From Bacteroidota bacterium (GTDB lineage: Bacteria > Bacteroidota > Ignavibacteria > Ignavibacteriales > Melioribacteraceae), in NCBI GenBank assembly GCA_021801605.1, contig JAJYXU010000025.1, forward strand, positions 1-35,685: a stretch of 35,685 nucleotides of DNA, read 5' to 3'. The notes under the pieces were generated by a model. That model did no database searches. It saw nothing but the letters and a program-made list of their open reading frames with translations, and was not told the DNA's origin. A program made the translations under genes and the position numbers. Below, one piece after another: positions 1 through 9,063 of this stretch (positions within the stretch are counted from its first letter, which is position 1; each line of letters opens with the position of its first letter).

Positions 1-1200
1 AAAAACTTCGTAGATTTTTACTTTTTTGAATACACCAAATAGAACAAATGAAATTATGATCAGAGGAATCGCAAGAGTCGAAATAATTTGAATGAAAGTC
101 TTCAGCCCTTCGGCGTTGATAAAACCCAAACTTAAAAAAAGTTTTGAGAGCAATCCGGTTATTGCGAAAAGTACAATAACAAATGTGATGGCAAAGAGTG
201 ATACAAAAAATTTCCATTTTGATTTAAGATAATTCACTGAGTCTGAAAAACTCATCGGAAATTTTTCTAGAATTTTTGCCGAAAGAACCCCGACTATCGT
301 TGCGCAAGAAGCGCCGAATATTGATGTACCTATAATGATTGTTGGATCACTGCTGCCTGCTGCCGCCCGTACGGCTATTGCCGTAGCCGGTATTAAGGTT
401 AAGCCGGCGGTATTAATTGCAAGAAAAGTACACATCGTATTTGTCGCTGTTCCCTTTTCGGGATTTAATTTTTCCAACTCTTCCATCGCTTTAAGCCCGA
501 ATGGAGTTGCTGCGTTGCCGAGACCCAGCATGTTTGCCGAAATGTTCATTATCATTGAGCCCATAGCGGGATGATCATGCGGAACATCCGGAAATAAAAA
601 TTTGGTAATCGGTTTAACCGATTTTGCTATTATTGAAATGAGTCCGGCTTGCTCGGCTATTTTCATAATTCCAAGCCACAATGCCATAATACCAATTAAT
701 CCAAGTGCGATGTTCACAGCTTTGCCTGCATAATCTATTGCGCCGTTCGTAACATCTTTCATCTTTGCAAAAGAAATTTTTTCCAAAATTAGTCCAGCAT
801 GAAATGAATTTACGCCTGCTTTATCTACCAAAAAAAGTTTTCCACCAAGATCATTTTCTTTACCTGATACTTTTGCCATCTCCTGCCAAATAGCCGGCGA
901 TTTATCATCAACTATAAAATAAACTGCATAACTTTTATCCTTACCGTTGTAGATAAGTTTTACTTTTTGATTGACATCATCATTTTGGAATTCGCCGTAA
1001 AATTTTCCAAAAGTATTTGATGAAATTTTTAGAGCCGCATCAAACGGTTTAGTACTGGCGGCTAAAGCGGAGTCAAATGAAACAAATACTTCAACAGATT
1101 CACCGTTCCGGTATCTATTATTAGATTGATTGACAACATCAAGTGTAAGCGCAGTTCCTATACCAAGGAACAGTAATCCTAGCCAGATGTAATTGAGCAT
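1..1200 (-). CDS. SpmA/SpmB-like nucleoside-recognition membrane protein (C-terminus outside window)
   Basis: The reverse strand is open from an ATG at 1198-1200 to the window edge, giving 400 residues without a stop; the 3' end is missing. Residues 1-20 are a hydrophobic N-terminal segment. A soluble stretch follows to about residue 150. From about 160 come membrane helices with the SpmA signature around residue 215 (MNISANMLGLGNAATPFG) and further helices toward the edge. In many Bacteroidota SpmA and SpmB are fused, and the length suggests that here too. In sporulating Firmicutes SpmA/B act in spore-core dehydration, but the homologues in non-sporulating bacteria have no settled role; Gate-type nucleoside-recognition domains suggest transport. 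The soluble insert between helix 1 and the SpmA core is long and could be extracytoplasmic (inference). Family call is firm; function is not. Confidence 0.85.
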   Translation of the reverse strand, partial: MLNYIWLGLLFLGIGTALTLDVVNQSNNRYRNGESVEVFVSFDSALAASTKPFDAALKISSNTFGKFYGEFQNDDVNQKVKLIYNGKDKSYAVYFIVDDKSPAIWQEMAKVSGKENDLGGKLFLVDKAGVNSFHAGLILEKISFAKMKDVTNGAIDYAGKAVNIALGLIGIMALWLGIMKIAEQAGLISIIAKSVKPITKFLFPDVPHDHPAMGSMIMNISANMLGLGNAATPFGLKAMEELEKLNPEKGTATNTMCTFLAINTAGLTLIPATAIAVRAAAGSSDPTIIIGTSIFGASCATIVGVLSAKILEKFPMSFSDSVNYLKSKWKFFVSLFAITFVIVLFAITGLLSKLFLSLGFINAEGLKTFIQIISTLAIPLIIISFVLFGVFKKVKIYEVF

Positions 1201-1308
1201 ACAATATTTCTCTGATGAGTGATTGATTCATCTGCAAATTAAAAATTATCATCGTAAAAGACAGATTTTATTTAATTTACAGTTGAGAATTTCGAATGGA
1301 GAATTAAA

Positions 1309-2070
1309 ATGAAAATTGGTTTGGTTCAATACTCCCCCGTTTGGGAAAATGTTGAAGAAAATATCTTAAAAATTGAAGAGCTATTAAAAACTTCCAAAGT
1401 GAAATATGATATGCTAGTCTTTCCCGAAATGACACTAACCGGATTTACAATGAAAGCGGAAAAGTTTGCAGAAGAAATTGATGGAACCGGAACAAAGTAT
1501 TTTATTCATCTTGCAGAAAGACTGAAGACAGATGTTTTTGCCGGAATTATTGAGCGCGATGGGAAAAATATTTACAACTCTTTAACTCATTTCGATTCAT
1601 TTGGGCTCATTAAAGCGCGATACAGAAAAATACATCCTTACAGCAATGCACAAGAAGATAAATCATATTCCGCCGGAGAAGAAACCGTTGTAACAAAAAT
1701 TGATCAAGTTAAGATTGGTCTTAGTGTCTGTTACGATTTACGCTTTCCGGAATTATATCGTCTATATGCAAAAGGACGGGTTGATATATTAATAAACATT
1801 GCCAACTGGCCTATACCCCGTATTGAACATTGGAAAACATTACTCAAAGCACGCGCAATCGAAAATCAATGTTTCATGGTTGGTGTAAACCGAGTTGGAG
1901 ATGACCCGGCTGATCAATACAACGGCTGCAGCGCTGTTTACGACCCGATGGGAAATGAAATAGTTATGATCGAAAATTCTGAAAAAATTATTGAGACTGA
2001 TATTGATTTGGGACTAGTTAATGCAACAAGAAGTAAACTTCCTTTTTTGAGAGATATAAAATTGATTTGA
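1309..2070 (+). CDS. Carbon-nitrogen hydrolase, omega-amidase (Nit2/YafV) type
   Basis: This 253-residue protein is a complete nitrilase-superfamily enzyme. The catalytic triad is visible: Glu40 in VFPEMTLTGF, Lys107 in YRKIHPY, and nucleophile Cys141 in SVCYDLRFPELYR. Length and the CYDLRFPELYR pattern fit the omega-amidase branch, which hydrolyses 2-oxoglutaramate/2-oxosuccinamate or deaminated glutathione as metabolite repair in the cytoplasm. Substrate is inferred from family. It stands alone, divergent from the SpmA-like gene with a 108-base shared upstream region, and is followed by a repeat array. The start at ATG 1309 places the conserved beta strand (KIGLVQYSPVW) immediately at the N-terminus, as expected for the family. 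Confidence 0.9.
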   Translation: MKIGLVQYSPVWENVEENILKIEELLKTSKVKYDMLVFPEMTLTGFTMKAEKFAEEIDGTGTKYFIHLAERLKTDVFAGIIERDGKNIYNSLTHFDSFGLIKARYRKIHPYSNAQEDKSYSAGEETVVTKIDQVKIGLSVCYDLRFPELYRLYAKGRVDILINIANWPIPRIEHWKTLLKARAIENQCFMVGVNRVGDDPADQYNGCSAVYDPMGNEIVMIENSEKIIETDIDLGLVNATRSKLPFLRDIKLI

Positions 2071-2132
2071 ATTCGTGTAGAACATTTTTTCCCAACTGCT
2101 CATCACTGCGCAAATAAAATATTTACGTTACA

Positions 2133-2321
2133 GTAGAACAGAATTTTATTCTGTTCATTAAAACTCGGAACAGTTTGTAGAACAGTTTTCTAAACTGTTC
2201 ACTAAGACTCAGAAAAATTTGTAGAACAGTTTTCTAAACTGTTCACTAAGACTCAGAAAAATTTGTAGAACAGTTTTCTAAACTGTTCACTAACGCTCAG
2301 ATTAGAAATCTGAGCTACATT
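2133..2321. repeat. Array of four 44-base hairpin repeats plus a fifth related hairpin
   Basis: Units start at 2133, 2177, 2221 and 2265. Units 2 and 3 are identical, unit 4 breaks off after about 36 bases, and unit 1 is diverged. Each carries a perfect 9-3-9 inverted repeat: GAACAGTTT-TCT-AAACTGTTC in units 2-4 and GAACAGAAT-TTT-ATTCTGTTC in unit 1. A fifth hairpin of the same geometry but different sequence (GCTCAGATT-AGA-AATCTGAGC) ends the array at about 2295-2315. The array lies between convergent genes, so it could act as a bidirectional transcription terminator (inference). Apart from the array, 2071-2334 shows no gene. Confidence 0.9.
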
Positions 2322-2334
2322 AAGTGAAATAATT

Positions 2335-4929
2335 TTATCGCCTTCCCGAATACAACCCGCCTGACTTTGTAACTTTAATGTCTTGTAGTTCCGCAGCTTT
2401 GATACGAATCTCGAAATGAAAACCGCTGTAATGCCCCAGCGGATTCCATGTGAAATTCATCTCCCAGCAATGAAGATCGCGGTAGATGGTAATTTGAGGT
2501 GCGGAAATTTCTTTACGGTCAAAATCATAACTGCCGCGAATAGTGAACTTCCAATTCTTAGTTAAGCTGAACCCCAGACTGGCATTCAAATTTGAAGATG
2601 AAAACGACTGATCGGGCAACGGTTTGGAAAAATTATAATTGTAACTTAAACTCAAATTCCATGGTATTGATAGATCCGGCGATTGGCTATCATCATACAA
2701 CGTCGAATAATCTTTTTTATTGAATGCGCCATAATCTTCTTTTACGTTTTGATTTTGCTGTAAATTTTCTTCTTCTTTGCCTTTAATTTTATCTCCGGTA
2801 AGAGTTGTTGACACAGAGAAATTGAAGTTAGTTAAGCGGAACAAACCCTTTCCTTTTGATACGAGAAACTGATTCACCCTCTGACCTTCTTTGTAATCAT
2901 AAAAAGTATATGATGACGAGCCGGAGAAACTTAAAAGTTCGCCAATTTGAGTCCGGTATCCCAAATTCAGATCGAAAAGCTTCATACTATCGGCTGCAAA
3001 ATTGTAACCAACATTTGCATTCAAATTGAGAAGTTGAATCTTCGTCTGTTCTTTTGTTGTGTCGTTAGGACTTTTAGCCATCTTAATTTCAAAAATATTT
3101 CCAAGAGAAAAGTTTAGAGCCTGGCTCTGTCCGGAAGAAGCGCCCCCGAAAATTTCTCTACCGAATTTATCATACCGAACAACTTTACCGTCCGACTGTG
3201 TGTATGAATCGTAATAACCCCATTTATCATCTGAAAAGTTTGGTGTGTAGACATAAGATACAGACGGCATAAGTGTGTGTCTGAAAGATTCTATTCCTAA
3301 CAGATTCGGATTCATAATTCCATAAAGTTTAGTAGATGCAGAAACGCTCATATTAAATGTGCGAACAAAATTTAATTCGTTGATAGAAGAATCAACTAAA
3401 GAGTCAATCACAGTTTTATTCCCGGTTTGTGTATTTATAATCTCAAACTTTTTGTACTCTTTCTTTAGTCGTTTGTTATACCATTTTTCTGTGTAGTTAA
3501 TATTTGGTGCAACATTAAAGTAGCCGATCTTTGGAGACGCACTTAATGCGATATTATGCTGGAACCCTGCGTGAATATCCAAATTGCCGTCAACTGTTCT
3601 CCGGTTATTAGTGAATTGACCGGAATAGCTGTAACCAATCATTTCATACCACTTCTGATCAAGTGTAGATTCAATATTTTTTCTTTTGAAAGGATAAGTC
3701 ATTGATTTAGAAAAATTAATATTTGGCAAAGATTCATTTAAGTTGCCGGTAGAAATATTCTGAGTTCGGCTGTAATTGACTGACATACTTGTGCCGGATT
3801 CATCCCAAACTTTACTGAATGTTGCATTTGAAGTTATATCTTGCGATAAGAGATCGTTATAGTTGATACTATTATTCGTTAAGAAGTTAGATGAAATAAA
3901 TTGCAAATTAACATCCAGACGTGTTGTTGGATTTATCTGCTGGTTATGATACCATGATAAATTCCAATCTCTCTGTTCACTTTTTTGAGGATTACTTGGA
4001 TCCACACGAATTACATTTGAATAGCCTACATTAAACGAACCTGAAAAATTATATCTTTCAGCATAACGGAATCTTGAGCGAGCACCCCACCCGCCCTTAA
4101 AGTAATAATCACCTGTAAGAGCCAGATCCATATAATCATTTAGAGCTAAGAAGTATCCAAAGTTGCTAAAATACTGTCCACGGTCAGCCGCTTGTCCGTA
4201 AGTTGGAATTATTAATCCGGACCTTCTACCGGTCTCATTTGGAAAAACTGCAAATGGCAAAGGAATTGGAAATGGAACACCGCCTATATACATAAAAATC
4301 CATCGTGCAATAATTTTATCTTTTTGGATGACCTTCATTTCGCTAGCAGAAAAATAAGTGTGGGGTGTATCGTTGTCGCAAGTTGTAAAAGTTCCGTTTT
4401 TTATGAAAAAAGTATTTTTATCAACCTTCTTAACATCTTCGCCCGCATAATTTTGTCCCTTGTTTTTATTTTTTGCGAGAGATATAAATCCGCGCTGACT
4501 CTTGAAATTATATTTAATACTTTCACCTTCGTAAGTATCATTACCTTCTGAAAGCTGCGGAGCTTCTTTGAGTTTTACTTTTGCAGTATCTGAAGTGTCT
4601 GCAATACCAAACGCTTCAAGGTCATTAGTTTTGTAATCAACAAATATCTTTCCGCTCTTCAATTCGGTAGTTTTATATTTTAGATCTGCGGAACCATAGA
4701 GAAACATTTTCTTCTGAGGAATATCAAATATGAGCGAGTCTGTTGCGCTGGAAAACACAACAGCATCAACATCATATTTTTTTTGAGATTTGGTTGTATC
4801 GGAAGTTGGAAGAGAATCTTTTACAGTGGTTTTAAGCGAGTCTGATTTTTTAAATGAGACGGTATCTTTCTTCTGCGCGAACAGAGAAGTGCAAAACAAG
4901 ATTAATATGAAAGAGAAAACATACTTCAT
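2335..4929 (-). CDS. lptD: LptD-like outer-membrane LPS assembly protein
   Basis: The 864-residue protein begins with a signal peptide ending near FAQ at residue 19. A Ser/Thr/Lys-rich linker follows. Residues about 55-200 are an OstA/LptA-type beta-jellyroll (KKMFLYGSADLKYKTTELKSG, split by the usual gaps). The rest is rich in alternating aromatic and polar residues, typical of a large outer-membrane beta barrel, with the family motif PFPIPLPFAVFPNETGRRSG near residues 218-237. LptD is the outer-membrane translocon that inserts lipopolysaccharide. Bacteroidota versions are diverged and usually annotated as putative LptD. It is the last gene of the 9063-2335 operon, 35 bases after the ROK kinase, which fits an envelope-assembly role. 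Confidence 0.85.
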   Translation of the reverse strand: MKYVFSFILILFCTSLFAQKKDTVSFKKSDSLKTTVKDSLPTSDTTKSQKKYDVDAVVFSSATDSLIFDIPQKKMFLYGSADLKYKTTELKSGKIFVDYKTNDLEAFGIADTSDTAKVKLKEAPQLSEGNDTYEGESIKYNFKSQRGFISLAKNKNKGQNYAGEDVKKVDKNTFFIKNGTFTTCDNDTPHTYFSASEMKVIQKDKIIARWIFMYIGGVPFPIPLPFAVFPNETGRRSGLIIPTYGQAADRGQYFSNFGYFLALNDYMDLALTGDYYFKGGWGARSRFRYAERYNFSGSFNVGYSNVIRVDPSNPQKSEQRDWNLSWYHNQQINPTTRLDVNLQFISSNFLTNNSINYNDLLSQDITSNATFSKVWDESGTSMSVNYSRTQNISTGNLNESLPNINFSKSMTYPFKRKNIESTLDQKWYEMIGYSYSGQFTNNRRTVDGNLDIHAGFQHNIALSASPKIGYFNVAPNINYTEKWYNKRLKKEYKKFEIINTQTGNKTVIDSLVDSSINELNFVRTFNMSVSASTKLYGIMNPNLLGIESFRHTLMPSVSYVYTPNFSDDKWGYYDSYTQSDGKVVRYDKFGREIFGGASSGQSQALNFSLGNIFEIKMAKSPNDTTKEQTKIQLLNLNANVGYNFAADSMKLFDLNLGYRTQIGELLSFSGSSSYTFYDYKEGQRVNQFLVSKGKGLFRLTNFNFSVSTTLTGDKIKGKEEENLQQNQNVKEDYGAFNKKDYSTLYDDSQSPDLSIPWNLSLSYNYNFSKPLPDQSFSSSNLNASLGFSLTKNWKFTIRGSYDFDRKEISAPQITIYRDLHCWEMNFTWNPLGHYSGFHFEIRIKAAELQDIKVTKSGGLYSGRR

Positions 4930-4964
4930 CAGTTGGTTTAATTCTTTTTCTTTTCACTACAAAA

Positions 4965-5924
4965 TTATGATTTATAAAACACAAGTGCAGATGCACCTTT
5001 TATTCCCGCTTCATTCTTCAATTTAGCCGGTTTAACAGTTATCCTATCGCGGAATGATTTCATCACTCTTTCTTTAAGAGAAGATTCAACAGCGTCAAAC
5101 AATAATTTGTCAAATCCGGCAATTCCGCCGCCAATAATTATTGTTGCGATATCCAGCACATGCACGGCAGATGCGAGCGCATAGCCGAGTTTTGTACCTG
5201 TATCCACAACAACCGACTTCGAAAAATCATCTCCTTGTTCAACCGCGGATTGAATTAATTTTGGTGTAAGTAAATTCAGATTCCCGTTAGTCAGTTTTAA
5301 TAAAATCGAATCGTTCCTCTCCTTGAGTTTAATTTTAGTTCGTTCGATAAGATAATCTTTACCAATGTATGCTTCGATGCAGCCGATAGATCCGCATTTG
5401 CATTTCGGACCGGAACTATCAATTGTAATATGTCCTAGTTCGCCGGCAATTCCGGTATCGCCCCGGTAAATTTTTTTATCAATTATAATTCCGCCGCCAA
5501 CACCTGTGCCTAAAGTTATCATAATAAAATTTTTATAATATTTTCCAGCACCGTAAATCAATTCTCCAATTGCCGCAGCATTAGCATCGTTCTCAACATA
5601 AACATCCAGATCAAATTCTTTTTGAATGATATTGCCGAGATGAACTTTGCCCCAGCCGGAAAAGTTAGGCGGGTTTTCAACTGTTCCTTTTTTTAATTTT
5701 ACGGCGCCCGGTGCACCAATTCCAATTCCTAAAACTTTTTCTCGATTCCCTTTTATAACTTCTTCAATCCCGTTTTTGATTTGTTTTATTACGGCTTCCG
5801 GTCCTTTGGATGAGTTGCTATCCGAAGAAACTTTTTTAACTATTTTTCCATTCCCATCAACCAAACCGACTTTGATGGTTGTTCCTCCGAGATCAACACC
5901 GACGGCAAATTTTTTCTTAGACAT
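4965..5924 (-). CDS. ROK-family sugar kinase (glucokinase-like)
   Basis: About 319 residues, normal length for ROK kinases. The N-terminal phosphate-binding loop reads VGVDLGGTTIKVGLVD. The catalytic aspartate lies in VENDANAAAIGE. The zinc site is CKCGSIGCIEAY with the upstream His in GELGHITID, and a C-terminal IIIGGGIAGF follows. These enzymes phosphorylate glucose or an N-acetylated amino sugar with ATP in the cytoplasm; the exact sugar cannot be read. I chose ATG at 5922-5924 (MSKKKFAVG). A GTG at 5931-5933 overlapping the TAG of the upstream gene would add three residues and suggests translational coupling. It sits between an LEA14-like lipoprotein gene and the lptD-like gene in one operon. 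Confidence 0.9.
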   Translation of the reverse strand: MSKKKFAVGVDLGGTTIKVGLVDGNGKIVKKVSSDSNSSKGPEAVIKQIKNGIEEVIKGNREKVLGIGIGAPGAVKLKKGTVENPPNFSGWGKVHLGNIIQKEFDLDVYVENDANAAAIGELIYGAGKYYKNFIMITLGTGVGGGIIIDKKIYRGDTGIAGELGHITIDSSGPKCKCGSIGCIEAYIGKDYLIERTKIKLKERNDSILLKLTNGNLNLLTPKLIQSAVEQGDDFSKSVVVDTGTKLGYALASAVHVLDIATIIIGGGIAGFDKLLFDAVESSLKERVMKSFRDRITVKPAKLKNEAGIKGASALVFYKS

Positions 5925-5932
5925 TATTTTCA

Positions 5933-6571
5933 CTAATTGAATGATTTATCAACAATTGTAATTTCATCAGGATATTCTAATTTACCGAATGGAGTTCCTA
6001 AGACCGGTTTGGCAATCATTTTTAGGTTTGATGTTGAACCGTGCGCTCCGCCAATCTGTAAAAGCAATAGAAGAATATCATCTAAACTTTTTTCTTTAAA
6101 TGATTTTGCAATATCAAATTCAATTTTGATCGGAATAATAACAGATTTCCCTTGACCGGGGACAAAAATCGGTTCAGCGATATTTCCTTGAACAATTTCC
6201 TTTTCGTTTAAGTATAATCTCCACGGGAATGATGATATGCTTAAATCGGTTCTCGCTAAACCGCCGTTGCCGTCATTTGGATTTTTTGCCTCAACGTTCA
6301 ATAAAAATGTAAGCGGAAGATTTCCCCTCATTAATCCCGCAGTTAGTTTCAACAACTCAAGCGAATTGAAATCTTTCAATGATTTCTTATCGGCAATTGT
6401 TATTCCGATAACTTTGTAATCTGTTGCAGAATAAATTTTGTATTTCAAACGCGATGCATTGGAAATAGTTTTATATACACTACAGCTCGTAAAAATTGAG
6501 AATAATAGAACAACCAGAAAAATCCGTTGAAACGTTTTAAGAATTACGTAACTTTTTTTAATTAACATCAT
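5933..6571 (-). CDS. LEA14-like (LEA type 2) lipoprotein
   Basis: This 212-residue protein has a basic N-terminus, a hydrophobic segment and a lipobox (SIFTSC, Cys near residue 30), so it should be lipidated and membrane-anchored. The mature part carries the LEA_2 pattern: a beta strand ending in LLNVEAKNPND, followed by SSFPWRLYLNEKEIVQGN and VPGQGKSVIIPIKI. LEA_2 domains are small beta-sandwiches of mostly unknown function in bacteria. The start overlaps the end of the upstream oxidoreductase gene by 14 bases (11 if the second Met is used), and its TAG shares a base with a possible GTG start of the ROK kinase. Tight overlaps indicate cotranscription. Confidence 0.75.
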   Translation of the reverse strand: MMLIKKSYVILKTFQRIFLVVLLFSIFTSCSVYKTISNASRLKYKIYSATDYKVIGITIADKKSLKDFNSLELLKLTAGLMRGNLPLTFLLNVEAKNPNDGNGGLARTDLSISSFPWRLYLNEKEIVQGNIAEPIFVPGQGKSVIIPIKIEFDIAKSFKEKSLDDILLLLLQIGGAHGSTSNLKMIAKPVLGTPFGKLEYPDEITIVDKSFN

Positions 6572-7583
6572 TCATCCAACTTGAAAAATTTTTTGCATTC
6601 TTAATTGACTCTTCAATTTTAACAATAATCATTTCGGCAACTCTTAAAGCTTTCAAACCGTCTTTGCCGCTTACTATTGGTGTCCCTCCATTCACAATAG
6701 CATCAACAAAAAGTTCTAATTCAAGTTTGAGAGCGTTTACTTCCTTAAATTTTGGTTGTTCATAAGCTACAATTTTCTTTTTATCACCAATTCCGATCTC
6801 GCCAAATGTTTTGAAAAATCCTTTCGGTTTTTGATCCGGCGGCAGTAATCGAAATACTTCCGAAACTCCTGTAGTGAAGTCAAGAGATATATAGGTATCG
6901 CGTTGGAACATTCTCATCTTTCTCATTTTTTTCTGAGAGATGCGGCTTGCAGTTACATTTGCAACGGCTCCGTTTTCAAATTCAATCCGTGCGTTAGCAA
7001 TATCAAGAGTATCAGAAACGACAGGCACACCGCTTGCGCTAACACTTTTTACTTCGCTCTTTACCAAACTTAGAATGATATCAATATCATGTATCATCAA
7101 ATCCAAGACAACCGCAACATCTGTTCCCCTAGGATTAAATTGCGCAAGCCGATCTGTTTGAACAAACAAAGGGTTTAATTGATATTTCTCCAGAGAGATC
7201 AAAGCGGGGTTAAATCTTTCAATATGTCCAACTTGAAAAGTTAATTTTTTTTCTTCTGCAATTTTGATAAGCTCTTCTGCTTCCCAGATCTGTGTTGTAA
7301 TCGGTTTCTCTACAAATACATGTTTATTTTTCGCAAAAGATTGTTTTACTAAATCATAATGGGCGCTTGTAGTGGCAACAATATCTACTGCATCAACTTC
7401 AGTAAGAAGTTTTTCCAGATCATCAAATGCTTTTACTTTTAATTCGTTACCGACTTGTTTCGCGCGTTCAAAATCTTGGTCGTAGATTCCAATCAACTCA
7501 CAATTTTCAACTTCCTTAAAGAGTTTTGTGTGAATTTTACCCAGATGCCCGGTTCCAACAACACCAACTTTAACTTTGTTCAT
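6558..7583 (-). CDS. Gfo/Idh/MocA-family NAD(P)-dependent oxidoreductase
   Basis: The 341-residue protein starts with a Rossmann motif (VGVVGTGHLGKIH). It has the family Glu-Lys-Pro motif at residues 92-94 (VEKPITTQIWEAEELI), where Lys is catalytic. The C-terminal alpha/beta domain includes HIERFNPAL and MIHDIDIILSLV, the latter with the His-Asp pair typical of sugar dehydrogenases. Members oxidise or isomerise sugars, often nucleotide sugars. Its place in an operon with lptD and other envelope genes suggests surface-polysaccharide or lipid A sugar metabolism, but that is inference. It overlaps the plug-domain gene by 4 bases (ATGA) and the lipoprotein gene by about 14. Confidence 0.88.
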   Translation of the reverse strand: MNKVKVGVVGTGHLGKIHTKLFKEVENCELIGIYDQDFERAKQVGNELKVKAFDDLEKLLTEVDAVDIVATTSAHYDLVKQSFAKNKHVFVEKPITTQIWEAEELIKIAEEKKLTFQVGHIERFNPALISLEKYQLNPLFVQTDRLAQFNPRGTDVAVVLDLMIHDIDIILSLVKSEVKSVSASGVPVVSDTLDIANARIEFENGAVANVTASRISQKKMRKMRMFQRDTYISLDFTTGVSEVFRLLPPDQKPKGFFKTFGEIGIGDKKKIVAYEQPKFKEVNALKLELELFVDAIVNGGTPIVSGKDGLKALRVAEMIIVKIEESIKNAKNFSSWMNDVN

Positions 7584-8842
7584 AACGCTCCGGTTTTAAT
7601 TTTTTTGTAACCGATAATTTTATCATAACCGCCTTTCTCAACGGATGCATAGTAAAGAAAAATGTTGTATTCATTTTCGGTTTCGTAAAAATTTCCTTCA
7701 AGAAGTCCCCAATCAATATTTTCTACAACTCCGTTCACAATCTGTCCGGTTACATATTGATATTCATACACACCACGTTTCAACTCCACAGAAATATTCA
7801 TCATTCCGTTATCATCATACATTTCGTATTCAGGTAAAACTTTCCAATCGTTAAAAGAGCCGACAAGAAAGATTGATGATTTAATTTGCTCGGGCGGGCG
7901 CATTTTAAATGTAACTTTCAGATAATCAGCATTCTCATTTTTAAAATCCATAAGGTAAGACGCGCCGTTAAAATCTCTTCTTCCTTTTGTAAATAAATTT
8001 GATGTCTCAATATCACCGAACCTGGCATAGATTGGCGGCGTGTTGTATTTTCCAACGTCGCGGATATCGGTCATGCGATACTCATTGCCTGGACGGATGT
8101 TGCGGGCAATAAATGTAAATTTGTTCGATCCGTTCCATTCGTAAAAACGATCGGCTGTATATGAATTTCTATCAATCACCATCGGATAATTAAATTTCCG
8201 GTTGGTAATTATTTCAACCCGAGTAACATTTGATGAAAAGAGCGAATCGGGTAAAGTAAAATTCGTTTTTATTGAAAGAGTTCTACCCGAAGAAGCAAGT
8301 TCATTCATATCTCCTTGTAAACCCTCTTTTGCTACTTGTACATTTAATTTAATTTCGGGATAGACAACAAAAAATTTTCCGGAGGCGAAAATCAGATCTC
8401 TGTTTTGAGAATCAACAATAAAAAATCTCCAGTTGCCGGAAAATGGAAATGTCACATTGTTGTTAGGGAAAGAACTGTTATAATGATAACGCGCTCCGCG
8501 AACGTTATGCGGCAATTCTTCAAACCATAAAATTGTTTCGGAGTTATACATTTGGTTCGAAAGAAACGCATTGTTATATGGATTCCAATCTGCATCACAA
8601 AATTTGAAGATGATATTGAAGTTTGGCATGTAGTCCGATCTGACATCGAAATCAATAGTAATCAAACTTTTTGTCGGGTCTGAATGATCAATTACCGGAA
8701 ATTGGATCTGATCATTCGAAGAATAAACACGAAGACTTTTAATTTCCGGTCCTTTAGCATAATTAACAGACAACGGGATCAAAAAGATCAGGAAGAAATT
8801 AAAAATCAAGTTTCTTAGCGAATTCAAAAAATCTCTACGCAT
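7580..8842 (-). CDS. DUF5103 / type IX secretion system plug-domain protein
   Basis: The 420-residue protein has an N-terminal signal segment (FLIFLIPLSVNYA) and the DUF5103 core. Recognisable elements are IKSLRVYSSNDQIQFPVI, FCDADWNPYNNAFLS and NVTFPFSGNWRFFIVD. In Flavobacterium a protein of this class is the Plug that closes the SprA translocon of the T9SS. The C-terminal quarter (from about residue 315) contains IFLVGSFNDW followed by a GVYEYQYV strand, resembling AMPK-type glycogen-binding/CBM48 immunoglobulin-like folds. T9SS relevance is supported by a sorting-domain cargo protein at 14809-16815. It overlaps the small upstream gene by 19 bases and the oxidoreductase gene by 4. Confidence 0.82.
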   Translation of the reverse strand: MRRDFLNSLRNLIFNFFLIFLIPLSVNYAKGPEIKSLRVYSSNDQIQFPVIDHSDPTKSLITIDFDVRSDYMPNFNIIFKFCDADWNPYNNAFLSNQMYNSETILWFEELPHNVRGARYHYNSSFPNNNVTFPFSGNWRFFIVDSQNRDLIFASGKFFVVYPEIKLNVQVAKEGLQGDMNELASSGRTLSIKTNFTLPDSLFSSNVTRVEIITNRKFNYPMVIDRNSYTADRFYEWNGSNKFTFIARNIRPGNEYRMTDIRDVGKYNTPPIYARFGDIETSNLFTKGRRDFNGASYLMDFKNENADYLKVTFKMRPPEQIKSSIFLVGSFNDWKVLPEYEMYDDNGMMNISVELKRGVYEYQYVTGQIVNGVVENIDWGLLEGNFYETENEYNIFLYYASVEKGGYDKIIGYKKIKTGAL

Positions 8843-9063
8843 TTAATTGAGTTATATGGAATATAAACTTGAAAAGATTTTTCTTCACGGTTCGAATCAA
8901 TAAGCAATCCTTCATCAAACGATTGAACCAATTTACCAGTCTTGAACACGATTTCGTAAAATGTCGGATGTTCCCCTTTCTCTTTGCCATAAACAACACC
9001 ATAATTTTCGAACATTGTTATGTTGAGTGTTTTACCAACGAATTGACCCCAATCCAATTTCAT
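8824..9063 (-). CDS. Small conserved-looking protein, first gene of the envelope operon
   Basis: 79 residues, not recognised. It is acidic/aromatic with no signal peptide or membrane segment, and reads as a small beta-rich domain (LNITMFENYGVVYG, FYEIVFKTGKLVQSF, FQVYIPYNSIKCVEIF). The single open frame starts at ATG 9061-9063 and overlaps the start of the DUF5103 gene by 19 bases, which argues that it is translated and coupled. Upstream is a repeat-rich non-coding stretch, so this is the likely 5' end of the operon. It could be a small adaptor or a regulator; nothing in the sequence decides. Confidence 0.6.
   Translation of the reverse strand: MKLDWGQFVGKTLNITMFENYGVVYGKEKGEHPTFYEIVFKTGKLVQSFDEGLLIDSNREEKSFQVYIPYNSIKCVEIF

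Noticed and set aside
2133-2321. Possible CRISPR array in the 44-base repeats
   Set aside because: The units are contiguous with no variable spacers, and no cas gene is nearby.
4324-4551. Open frame opposite the lptD-like gene
   Set aside because: It lies antisense within a gene whose barrel and OstA features are clear, and it has no recognisable domain.
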